Below, piece by piece: positions 1-6,741 of a stretch of 18,247 nt of DNA (position 1 is the stretch's first letter; each line of letters begins with the position of its first letter). A program made the translations under genes and the position numbers. The stretch is from an uncultured bacterium. GTDB taxonomy: Bacteria; Bacteroidota; Bacteroidia; Bacteroidales; CAIWKO01. Location of the stretch: contig CAIWVT010000436.1 of NCBI GenBank assembly GCA_903916135.1, positions 1 through 18,247 on the forward strand, given 5' to 3'. The notes below the pieces were generated by a model. It saw nothing but the letters and a program-made list of their open reading frames with translations, did no database searches and had not been told where the DNA came from.

Positions 1-3
1 ATA

Positions 4-59
4 TCATTAAATCATTCTATCATTGTATCATTATATCATTGTATAATTGTATAATTCTT
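4..59. repeat. 8-bp tandem array, TCATTNNA units (left copy)
   Basis: Seven consecutive 8-bp units of the form TCATT plus three bases (AAA, CTA, GTA, ATA, GTA), the last two drifting to TAATT. The array begins at the window edge, so it may extend further left. The same unit recurs at 2149-2252 on the other side of the SBBP gene. No coding potential is evident. Confidence 0.85.
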
Positions 60-155
60 CTTAGTGTAACTTTGTGTTCTTAGTGTCTTAGTGGTTTTTT
101 TTGTTTTCCTGCGTCCGCGTCAATCTGCGCTATCTGCGCGAAACATTTTTGAACG
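58..155. repeat. Low-complexity intergenic repeat (CTTAGTG / CTGCGC type)
   Basis: A stretch of loosely repeated words: TTAGTGTAAC, TTAGTGTCTTAGTGG, then CTGCGTCCGCGT and CTGCGCTATCTGCGCG. Related words recur at 1974-2110, 2259-2305 and 15585-15650. They look like degenerate dispersed intergenic repeats, not a gene. Confidence 0.55.
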
Positions 156-201
156 CCATATTCTATATGCAGATGCGGTTTATTCTTTAGCCGTGGCACG
201 C

Positions 202-1872
202 TTAATCTTTAATGAATTTCTTTACTGTTACACCTTCGTTTGTCGTTGCTTTAATGATATATACACCGCTTGAAAAGTCTGAAATATCTATGCTTATTTT
301 GTCATCAGTTTCTATGAATCTTTTTAGTAATTGCCCTTCAAGGTTAAAAATTTCTATTACGCCTTGTTGTAGGGTTTCAATCGTTAGCATATCGGAGGCA
401 GGATTCGGATAAACCGAAATGACTGATGAACTGCTCAACTCTGCTATACCTGCAATGCCACTTAACTTTGCAATAAATAGATCAGATCCGGCGAAAATAG
501 GTTCCACATTGCTCAAAGAAGTGGAGCCAAAGGAGCAAACATCCCGAAACCATCCTGTGATATATACATTATTAGTAGCATCCACGGCAACTGACAACGA
601 ACCATCATTTTCTGTCCCACCTTGATTTTTAGCCCAAAGTAAATTTCCATTGGGAGCATATTTAGTTAGATACATATCTGCGTTGCCGGCACTCGTTAAT
701 GTGGTGGTGCCAAAGGTGAGTGTTGGACTATAAAAACACCCTGTTATATACGCATTATCTGAGCCATCCACTGCAACAGCGTATCCCAAATCCGTTTCTG
801 TTCCTGAGGCACTTTTTGCCCAAAGCACATTTCCACTTGTATCATATTTGGCAATAAAAATATTACTGATGCCCGCATTCGTCAAAGTTGTTGTCCCAAA
901 TGTGAGGGTGTAACTATTAAAATTCCCTGCGAGATAAATATCTCCTGAAGTGCCCAGCACCATAGCATTTGCATTATCATCATCTGTGCCGCCTGCGCCT
1001 GTTGCCCAAATCACATTGCCATTGGCATCATATTTCGTAAGAAAAATGTCGCCCATCATGCTCAAATTTGTTAAGGTAGTTGAACCAAACGCAAGCGTGG
1101 GACTATAAAAATATCCTGTCAGATACGCATTCCCTATTGCATCAACACTAACCGCCATAGCCCAGTCATAATTTATACCCCCTGCCCTTTTTGCCCAGAG
1201 CACGTTGCCATTGACATCAATTTTCGCAAGAAACATGTCGGTGTAGTTGCCTGTATTATCTAAGTTAGTCAACGTGGTGGAGCCGAAGTTTATAGTGGGG
1301 CTTTGAAAAACCCCTGCCAAGTAGGCATTTCCCGAAACATCCACAGCAACTGAATACGCCCAATCGTGATAAGTGCCACCATAGCTCTTCGCCCAGATTA
1401 TAGTTCCATTGGCATCGTATTTCGCAAGAAACATATTTTCAACACCTGCATTAGTCAAAGTAATGCCATCAAAGGAAAGTGTGGGACTGCTGTACATGCC
1501 AGCCATATAGGCATTGCCTGAAGCATCCACCACAACCGAAAACACGCGCTCATCCATATCATCTGTCCCGTGTGCACTCTTTGCCCAAAGGAAATTACCA
1601 TTGACATCGTATTTCGCAAGAAAAATATCTATTGACATGCCCGTGTTGCCGGTATTGGTTGTATCGGTATTTTTCAGTGTAGCGGTGCCAAAAGAAATGG
1701 AAGTGCTTGTAAAGCGACCTCCTACAAAGGTGTTGCCCGATGCATCCACCGCAATGGCTTGACCCCAATCATCAAATGCACCGTGTGCGCTTTTTGCCCA
1801 AAGCCACGTTTGTGCGAAAATTATATTGCCCCAAAAGCAAAGGATTGCAAAAATTAGTAGTGGTTTTTTCAT
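202..1872 (-). CDS. Secreted SBBP-repeat beta-propeller protein with T9SS type A sorting domain
   Basis: The 556-residue product starts with a typical signal peptide (MKKPLLIFAILCFW..., cleavage near residue 21 after FAQ). Seven copies of a roughly 65-residue repeat follow (about residues 23-478). Each opens with (L/I)WAK or WAT and continues through AVAVDASGNAYLAG, a TFGTTTLTN strand and a DMFLAKYDANGN end. This is the SBBP beta-propeller pattern, and seven copies would fit one seven-bladed propeller. The tail from about residue 484 (VYPNP, EIFNLEGQ, SGVYIIKA, KKFIKD) is a Por-secretion type A sorting domain, so the protein should be exported by the T9SS and anchored or released at the surface. 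An AAGAAGG ribosome-binding-like sequence precedes the ATG, and TAATTTTG at 1915-1922 is a likely -7 element. The ligand is unknown. Repeat-rich DNA lies on both sides. Confidence 0.9.
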   Translation of the reverse strand: MKKPLLIFAILCFWGNIIFAQTWLWAKSAHGAFDDWGQAIAVDASGNTFVGGRFTSTSISFGTATLKNTDTTNTGNTGMSIDIFLAKYDVNGNFLWAKSAHGTDDMDERVFSVVVDASGNAYMAGMYSSPTLSFDGITLTNAGVENMFLAKYDANGTIIWAKSYGGTYHDWAYSVAVDVSGNAYLAGVFQSPTINFGSTTLTNLDNTGNYTDMFLAKIDVNGNVLWAKRAGGINYDWAMAVSVDAIGNAYLTGYFYSPTLAFGSTTLTNLSMMGDIFLTKYDANGNVIWATGAGGTDDDNANAMVLGTSGDIYLAGNFNSYTLTFGTTTLTNAGISNIFIAKYDTSGNVLWAKSASGTETDLGYAVAVDGSDNAYITGCFYSPTLTFGTTTLTSAGNADMYLTKYAPNGNLLWAKNQGGTENDGSLSVAVDATNNVYITGWFRDVCSFGSTSLSNVEPIFAGSDLFIAKLSGIAGIAELSSSSVISVYPNPASDMLTIETLQQGVIEIFNLEGQLLKRFIETDDKISIDISDFSSGVYIIKATTNEGVTVKKFIKD

Positions 1873-1914
1873 TGTAACCTTCTTTTTTATTTTTTAAATA
1901 TATCACTATAACAC

Positions 1915-1922
1915 CAAAATTA
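1915..1922 (-). promoter_or_regulatory. Candidate -7 element (TAATTTTG) for the SBBP gene
   Basis: A perfect match to the Bacteroidota -7 consensus TAnnTTTG on the minus strand, about 42 bases upstream of the ATG. No clear TTG -33 element is seen at the expected spacing, and the area is AT-rich, so chance matches are possible. Confidence 0.4.
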
Positions 1923-1973
1923 AAAAAAGGTTGCCTAATAAACCGTTTTTTATGTTGTTGATTTTTTTAACCA

Positions 1974-2110
1974 CAGAGGTGAACGGAGGATTGTTCTATT
2001 GTTGAATTGTTCCATTGTTGTTTTCTTGGTGTTTCTTAGTGGTCTTAGTCCTGTCCAGTAGGCAGGTCGGGAGTCTATTGGTTTTTTCTTTTTTAACCAC
2101 GGAGGTTATT
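1974..2110. repeat. Composite intergenic repeat with CACAGAGG words, ATTGTTNN units and a GC-rich element
   Basis: Contains ACCACAGAGG and ACCACGGAGG words, then four 8-bp ATTGTTNN units at 1990-2021, a CTTAGTGG word, and a GC-rich segment CCTGTCCAGTAGGCAGGTCG at 2050-2069. In reverse complement the last segment resembles the hairpin at 3750-3776. No gene is visible in 1873-2495. The stretch consists of this block, the array at 2149-2252, another text-like block at 2259-2305 and the promoter of the next gene. Confidence 0.6.
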
Positions 2111-2148
2111 GAGTAAAAACACATAGGTACGCGTTTAATTACATTGTA

Positions 2149-2252
2149 TCATTCTATCATTATATCATTAAATCATTATATCATTCTATCATTCTATCAT
2201 TATATCATTAAATCATTCTATCATTCTATCATTATATCATTATATCATTAAA
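2149..2252. repeat. 8-bp tandem array, 13 TCATTNNA units (right copy)
   Basis: Thirteen exact-length 8-bp units, TCATT followed by CTA, ATA or AAA. The triplets show some higher-order order (CTA-ATA-AAA runs). It matches the array at 4-59 in unit and orientation. An array of this kind is prone to copy-number change. Confidence 0.9.
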
Positions 2253-2258
2253 TAACTT

Positions 2259-2305
2259 CTCCGTGTACCTCAGTGATACCTCCGTTTCCTCTGTGGTAAA
2301 ATTCC
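2259..2305. repeat. CTCCGTG / CTCTGTGG low-complexity block
   Basis: Reads CTCCGTGTACCTCAGTG, then CCTCCGTTTCCTCTGTGGT. These are the same loose words as in the blocks at 1974-2110 and 15585-15650, on the opposite strand relative to the ACCACAGAGG form. Confidence 0.5.
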
Positions 2306-2355
2306 TCCCAAACAAATATTTTTCTTTTTTTTTACTGCAAATATGAAATTAATGT

Positions 2356-2363
2356 TAACTTTG
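2356..2363 (+). promoter_or_regulatory. Candidate -7 element (TAACTTTG) for the metallophosphoesterase gene
   Basis: A perfect TAnnTTTG match 132 bases upstream of the ATG. If used, it gives a leader of about 125 nt. Only a weak CTG sits at the -33 position (2335-2337). No closer consensus match was found before the start codon. Confidence 0.45.
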
Positions 2364-2495
2364 CATAAAATATTTTCGTGTTATGCTATCGGCAATCATT
2401 TGTTTCTTGTCCAGAATTGGATATTGCTGTGGATGAAGAAAAAACCGTTGCATAATAATGATTGATAACATATCTTTTTTAAAAAATAAGTACTT

Positions 2496-3719
2496 ATGAA
2501 AGAGAAAATTATAAAGTTCCTATTGATTTGTCTGGCGAGCCTTCCGCTATTGTTTTCTACGCAAAACACCAATGCGCAGTATTCTTTTGTCCATATCACC
2601 GACTTGCATGTTTCGGATGCCGTTTCGTATGTGAATAGTTGCGACAATCATGCGGTAACGTTTCAATGTTACATACAAGAATTTGCCAACCTGAATCCCA
2701 AACCCGCCTTTGTGGTGGTGAGTGGCGATGTAACAAACATAGGCAACAGCGGACCTTCGGGCATGTATCCCGAACTTACGCAATATTTGTATCCACCTTC
2801 GCAAAGCTATCCCGCCAATGGCAGCTATTTTATTGATTCAGCACAGACTATTCCTATTTATTTTATCCCTGGAAATCACGAATACTACACCACACTCATC
2901 CCGCCCTTGTCGAACGCCACACCTCAGTACTATCCACAATATTTATGTCCCGATTCCGATTATGTGATCAATACGCAATATGCGGCTATAATATTTCTGC
3001 GCAGTGGCTACGACGACGACCGCCCCATTTGGGAAGACATCAACCTTACCAGTCCTGAAGGTCATGGACTTTCTGTGGAACAATGTGCATGGCTGAGGCA
3101 TGTGCTGAGTGTAAATACCAATAAAAGAAAAATTATCGTGATGCACCATCCCCCTGTGAATGCCATTGGCACCAACTCCGATGGTTCCCCCAACACAGGC
3201 ATGGTGGTGGATGGGGCAGATGGTTCTATCTTGAACAACAGACCTACCTTCTTAAATATTTGCGATTCCAATCAAGTGGATATAGTGCTATCGGGGCATG
3301 TGCATAAAAACGTGGTGGCACTCAGAGCTGGCAATGTGGTGAACGAAAACTGGACAGGCGAAACACGCTATGTGCAAACTGGGGCAGCCTTCAATCGTTC
3401 CTATCGTATCATCACGGTGGATTCGTTATTCGTTACGGTGGGTGCTCCTTTGCAAAGTTGTATTCCTGCTACTGTGGCTGAAGTAAATCCTGTAGCAACA
3501 CTAACGGTGTATCCCAATCCTACCAACGATAACATTACCATAGAAGCAGCTTTACATTCGAAGATTGAAATCCTGAATATAGAAGGACAAATCCTAAAGA
3601 GTTTCTTGGCAAATGATAATGCAACACAAATTGATTTAAGTAATCTGCCCGATGGAGTTTATATCATAAAAGCCTATTCTGATAAAGGAATCTCAATACA
3701 GAAACTGATAAAACAATAA
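2496..3719 (+). CDS. Secreted metallophosphoesterase with T9SS type A sorting domain
   Basis: The 407-residue product has a signal peptide (about residues 1-27, ending in NTNAQ). A calcineurin-like phosphoesterase domain follows with all five metal-binding blocks: D36-x-H38, GD(V)TN with D78, GNHE at 126-129, HH at 217-218 and GHVH at 267-270. These residues normally hold a two-metal centre that hydrolyses phosphomonoesters or diesters. The substrate cannot be read from the sequence, but the export signals imply an extracellular one. A T9SS type A tail begins near residue 336 (VYPNP 338-342, EILNIEGQ, DGVYIIKA, QKLIKQ) and closely resembles the tail of the SBBP protein on the opposite strand. 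The gene stands alone on the plus strand and is followed by a GC-rich hairpin repeat at 3750-3776. Confidence 0.92.
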   Translation: MKEKIIKFLLICLASLPLLFSTQNTNAQYSFVHITDLHVSDAVSYVNSCDNHAVTFQCYIQEFANLNPKPAFVVVSGDVTNIGNSGPSGMYPELTQYLYPPSQSYPANGSYFIDSAQTIPIYFIPGNHEYYTTLIPPLSNATPQYYPQYLCPDSDYVINTQYAAIIFLRSGYDDDRPIWEDINLTSPEGHGLSVEQCAWLRHVLSVNTNKRKIIVMHHPPVNAIGTNSDGSPNTGMVVDGADGSILNNRPTFLNICDSNQVDIVLSGHVHKNVVALRAGNVVNENWTGETRYVQTGAAFNRSYRIITVDSLFVTVGAPLQSCIPATVAEVNPVATLTVYPNPTNDNITIEAALHSKIEILNIEGQILKSFLANDNATQIDLSNLPDGVYIIKAYSDKGISIQKLIKQ

Positions 3720-3734
3720 GCACTCAGCAACTGT

Positions 3735-3790
3735 AAGTACTTTAAATACCTGCCCGACTGCTTCAGTCAGGCGGGCTTTAGGCACTTGAA
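3735..3790. repeat. Composite repeat: 18-bp-type unit split by a GC-rich hairpin (left copy)
   Basis: AAGTACTTTAAATAC (3735-3749) and TTTAGGCACTTGAA (3777-3790) are parts of the 18-bp unit seen in tandem at 4618-4704. Between them sits a GC-rich hairpin. GCCCG (3752-3756) pairs with CGGGC (3772-3776), and ACTG (3757-3760) with CAGT (3764-3767), across a CTT loop and a four-base bulge. It may act as a weak terminator for the upstream gene, but there is no strong T run. Confidence 0.6.
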
Positions 3791-3873
3791 GAACTATAGA
3801 GCACTCCTTATAAAATTCGTAGTGTTGCAAAGGTATTTTTATATCATTATTCAAATTGTAATTATTTTTTTTG

Positions 3874-3881
3874 TACTTTTG
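3874..3881 (+). promoter_or_regulatory. Candidate -7 element (TACTTTTG) for the retropepsin pair
   Basis: A perfect TAnnTTTG match ending 13 bases before the ATG at 3895. Transcripts would therefore begin only a few bases before the start codon. A TTG at 3856-3858 gives a 15-base spacer, shorter than usual. No Shine-Dalgarno-like sequence is present. Confidence 0.5.
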
Positions 3882-3894
3882 TAAAAAATAAATC

Positions 3895-4134
3895 ATGGAA
3901 ACTCTATCATACAGCCAAATTAAAAATAAAATTGGCGATTCTTGGGCATTAATTTACAACCCTATTTATTCTGAAAAAACGGGTAAACTAATTAAAGGCG
4001 ATCTTTCTTATTGGAATACGAATAGAGACAAAGTGGAAAACATGGTGCTTGAAGACACAAACCCTAAAAAGCATTTTACTATTTTATTCTTCGGTAAAAT
4101 TCCTAATGAGAAACTTTTATTGAACTTCTTTTAA
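3895..4134 (+). CDS. Small protein of unknown function, coupled to an aspartic protease
   Basis: I do not recognise this 79-residue protein. It has no signal peptide or membrane segment. It has a mixed charged/aromatic composition (ALIYNPIYSEKTG, LSYWNTNRDKVENM, HFTILFFGKIPNEKL), which suggests a small folded cytosolic domain. Its stop codon (TAA, 4132-4134) is one base before the ATG of the next gene, so the two are almost certainly cotranscribed and translationally coupled. A -7 element ends only 13 bases before the ATG. Both genes are noticeably more AT-rich than the recQ and acyltransferase genes nearby. It could be a partner, inhibitor or substrate of the protease, but this is inference from spacing only. 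Confidence 0.7.
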   Translation: METLSYSQIKNKIGDSWALIYNPIYSEKTGKLIKGDLSYWNTNRDKVENMVLEDTNPKKHFTILFFGKIPNEKLLLNFF

Positions 4135-4135
4135 T

Positions 4136-4522
4136 ATGATTGACAGTTTTGAGGTTAAATACAGAAAAATTCCTGTAAAGGTTTTAATAAAAGGGAAAAC
4201 AGGCACAAGAGATTTTATTTTTATTGTTGACACGGGTGCCTCTCATTCTATTATTAATGCCGCTCTTTTGAAGTCTATTGGTTATCTTTCTTCTGATTTT
4301 TGCAAATCTGAGAACTTAATGGGGTTTGGTGGGAATAGTATTAAAGTAGATTTCTTGGAAACACGGTCTATCTTTTGTTTAGGCTTAAAAAGAAGCAATT
4401 TTGTTATAGGGGTACATGATTTTAAGTTGTCAACATTTTACGATGGTATCCTTGGTGTTGATTTCTTTCTGAATCATAAGCTAAGTATTGATTTCAAAAA
4501 TGGAATTATTGAACTAATCTAA
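4136..4522 (+). CDS. Retropepsin-like aspartic protease, single domain
   Basis: The 128-residue product shows the retroviral-type aspartic protease plan. The catalytic motif is FIVDTGASHSIIN (about residues 29-41), a glycine-rich flap-like segment MGFGGNSI follows (about 62-69), and the hydrophobic-hydrophobic-Gly motif GILGVDFF lies near residues 104-111. Only one DTGA motif is present, so an active enzyme would have to form a homodimer, as retropepsins do. There is no signal peptide, which points to the cytoplasm. It lies one base downstream of the 79-residue gene. The pair is bracketed by composite repeats (3735-3790 and 4604-4704), a layout that suggests acquisition as a unit. The substrate is unknown. 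Confidence 0.8.
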   Translation: MIDSFEVKYRKIPVKVLIKGKTGTRDFIFIVDTGASHSIINAALLKSIGYLSSDFCKSENLMGFGGNSIKVDFLETRSIFCLGLKRSNFVIGVHDFKLSTFYDGILGVDFFLNHKLSIDFKNGIIELI

Positions 4523-4603
4523 TTTACCCAACTCCTAAAAAACTACAATTTTAGGTCTATGAGTGAATCTCGCAGCCTTGACGCAGCCAGACAGGAATTT
4601 GTT

Positions 4604-4704
4604 CAGGCGGGCTTTATACACTCCAAGTACTTTAGGCACTTTAAATACTTTAGGCACTTTAAATACTTTAGGCACTCCAAGTACTTTAGGCACTCCAATT
4701 ACTC
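4604..4704. repeat. 18-bp tandem repeat with GGCGGGC segment (right copy)
   Basis: CAGGCGGGCTTTA (4604-4616) matches the right arm of the hairpin repeat at 3769-3781. It is followed by 18-bp units GCACTYYAARTACTTTAG at 4618-4635, 4636-4653, 4654-4671 and 4672-4689, plus a partial unit at 4690-4704. Each unit contains an AAGTACTT or AAATACTT core. The array sits between two convergent genes. An open frame across it (4559-4834) merely reads the repeat as HFKYFRHSKYFR and is not considered a gene. Confidence 0.8.
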
Positions 4705-4708
4705 TCCC

Positions 4709-6616
4709 TCAAATATTCCACCTATAAGTCCCATCTTTCTCGTATATAATTTTAGAATTATCCGTAAGCCATTGCAATGTTTTGATAAGTTTATCTTCGG
4801 GAATACCTTTGAGGCTTTCGATGATGTCCGTTAAAGATAAGCTCTTTACGGTGAGCAGAGGTTTGATGCATTCCACGATTTTATCAAATTGGAGTTCCGA
4901 CAGGCTAAGTTGATTTCTGTTGACACACACATCGCAGATGCCGCAACGTTTGCTGTTTGTTTCGCCAAAGTAGTCCAAAAGGAATTGATTCCTGCATTTG
5001 CTGTTTTCCGAAACATATTCGGTGATGGCTTCGAGCCGCTTGAGGGCATTTTCTTTCAGTATCTTATAGTTTTCGTCCGAAAGCAATATGTCGCGACTTT
5101 CTTGACGTTCGGAGGTGAAGATGATGGCAGGCAAATCAGAACGTTGGTCGTAGTGCAACACATTTTGCACCATCAATTCTTTCAATGTTTTTATGGTTTG
5201 CTCAAAAGGCATATTCATTTTCTGAGCAATGTCGTGCTCATCTATCTTCACATAATCGTTGAACAGTCCGGTATAGAGGCGAAGGATGAGTTTGATGAAG
5301 TTTTCGTAGCGTGGGTTTTGCAGTTGAAACTTATATAGCTCTGTATTGTTGATGCTGAAAAACAATTTCGAAGGTTCGTTAAACGATTCGGAAAGCACCA
5401 CATAGCCCTCTTTTTCCAAGAACTTGATGGCATTGTATGCCACTCTTGACGACAAATTATAATGTTCGGAGAATTCGATGATATTGAAATTATAGCTCGT
5501 GTCGCGCCCACTGCCCATCGCCAACTGAAAAAAATTGCACAGGCAGTCATATACTTTTCGTATTATGGTTTTATCGGGAAAAGCATCTTGGAAATTCTTG
5601 TAGGCATCCATCACATCCGAATTTTCATACAGCAACACAGCGTACGCCTTCTTTTCATCCCGTCCTGCTCGTCCCGATTCTTGAAAATAGGCTTCGATAC
5701 TGTCGGGCACATCCAAATGTACCACAAAGCGTACATCGGCTTTGTCTATACCCATCCCAAAGGCATTGGTGGCAACCATCACATATTTTTGATTGCGCCA
5801 CCAAGCGTTCTGCTTTTGGTCGCGTACTTTATGTTCAAGACCTGCATGATAGTAGTCGGCACTCACCTTGTTTTTGTTTAAGAAATCGGAAACTTCTTTG
5901 GTCTTTTTCCGATTACGCACATACACGATACCCGTTCCTTTATTTTTTAGGGCAATTTTGAGCAGCATATTGAGTTTGTCTTCATCTTTGCGCACAAAAT
6001 AGGAAAGGTTCTTACGCTCGAAACTCACTTGGAGCACATTGTTTTTCTTGAAAAGAAGTTTCTCTTGAATGTCTGCCACCACAATAGACGTGGCTGTTGC
6101 CGTGAGTGCCAATATCGGAACATTTGGAATGTATTCACGGATTTCTGCTATCTTTAAGTAGGGCGGACGAAAGTCGTAGCCCCATTGCGAAATGCAATGT
6201 GCTTCGTCCACAGCAAGTAAATTAACTTTCATGCGTTTGAGGCGTTCGCGGAAAATACCTGTCAGCAGACGTTCGGGCGAAAGATACAGGAATTTGACTT
6301 CTTTGTCGAACACCGCATTGTCGAAAGCTATGTCTATCTGCTCGGTGGTCATGCCCGAATAAACCGCTATGGCTTTGATGCCCCGCGAACGGAGGTTGGC
6401 AACTTGATCTTTCATCAATGCAATCAAGGGAGAAACCACGATGCACAATCCCTCACGCGCCATGGCAGGCACCTGAAAGCATAAGGATTTCCCTCCACTT
6501 GTGGGCAGCAATGCCAATGTGTCTTTATTGGAAAGCACCGAATTGATGATGTCTTCCTGCATCGGACGGAAAGTCGAATAGCCCCAATATTTGATAAGGA
6601 TTTGCTGAATGGTCAT
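4709..6616 (-). CDS. recQ: RecQ-family ATP-dependent DNA helicase
   Basis: The 635-residue product carries the RecQ helicase motifs in order. These are motif 0 (FRPMQ, 16-20), the Walker A form TSGGKS (39-44), DEAH (137-140), LTATAT (171-176), ATNAFGMGIDK (about 282-292) and QESGRAGRD (about 312-320). Together they define an ATP-driven 3'-5' DNA unwinding motor used in recombination and fork repair. The zinc cluster has the RecQ spacing C541-x16-C558-x2-C561-x2-C564. It lies some 150 residues later than in E. coli RecQ, after an inserted winged-helix-like region (about 390-500). A short winged-helix-like segment ends the protein and no HRDC domain follows. The start is the ATG at 6614-6616. 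It is convergent with the aspartic protease gene. I infer a RecQ-like paralogue common in Bacteroidota. Confidence 0.93.
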   Translation of the reverse strand: MTIQQILIKYWGYSTFRPMQEDIINSVLSNKDTLALLPTSGGKSLCFQVPAMAREGLCIVVSPLIALMKDQVANLRSRGIKAIAVYSGMTTEQIDIAFDNAVFDKEVKFLYLSPERLLTGIFRERLKRMKVNLLAVDEAHCISQWGYDFRPPYLKIAEIREYIPNVPILALTATATSIVVADIQEKLLFKKNNVLQVSFERKNLSYFVRKDEDKLNMLLKIALKNKGTGIVYVRNRKKTKEVSDFLNKNKVSADYYHAGLEHKVRDQKQNAWWRNQKYVMVATNAFGMGIDKADVRFVVHLDVPDSIEAYFQESGRAGRDEKKAYAVLLYENSDVMDAYKNFQDAFPDKTIIRKVYDCLCNFFQLAMGSGRDTSYNFNIIEFSEHYNLSSRVAYNAIKFLEKEGYVVLSESFNEPSKLFFSINNTELYKFQLQNPRYENFIKLILRLYTGLFNDYVKIDEHDIAQKMNMPFEQTIKTLKELMVQNVLHYDQRSDLPAIIFTSERQESRDILLSDENYKILKENALKRLEAITEYVSENSKCRNQFLLDYFGETNSKRCGICDVCVNRNQLSLSELQFDKIVECIKPLLTVKSLSLTDIIESLKGIPEDKLIKTLQWLTDNSKIIYEKDGTYRWNI

Positions 6617-6741
6617 GAAGGCATATTTTCTGATAAATTACACAAAAAGATTCATGGTACAAGTTTTTAGTTCAGGGTTCACACTTCCAAATTCAAGGTT
6701 GATTTTTTTGTTGGTAACAATTATCAGATTCTGCTAAATTC

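Noticed and set aside
4618..4704. CRISPR-like array
   Set aside because: The 18-bp units are directly adjacent with no spacers, and no cas genes are present.
4559..4834. Plus-strand frame encoding a KYFRHFKYFRH repeat protein
   Set aside because: It is a translation of the 18-bp tandem repeat (18 is a multiple of three) and runs into the antisense of recQ. There is no plausible domain.
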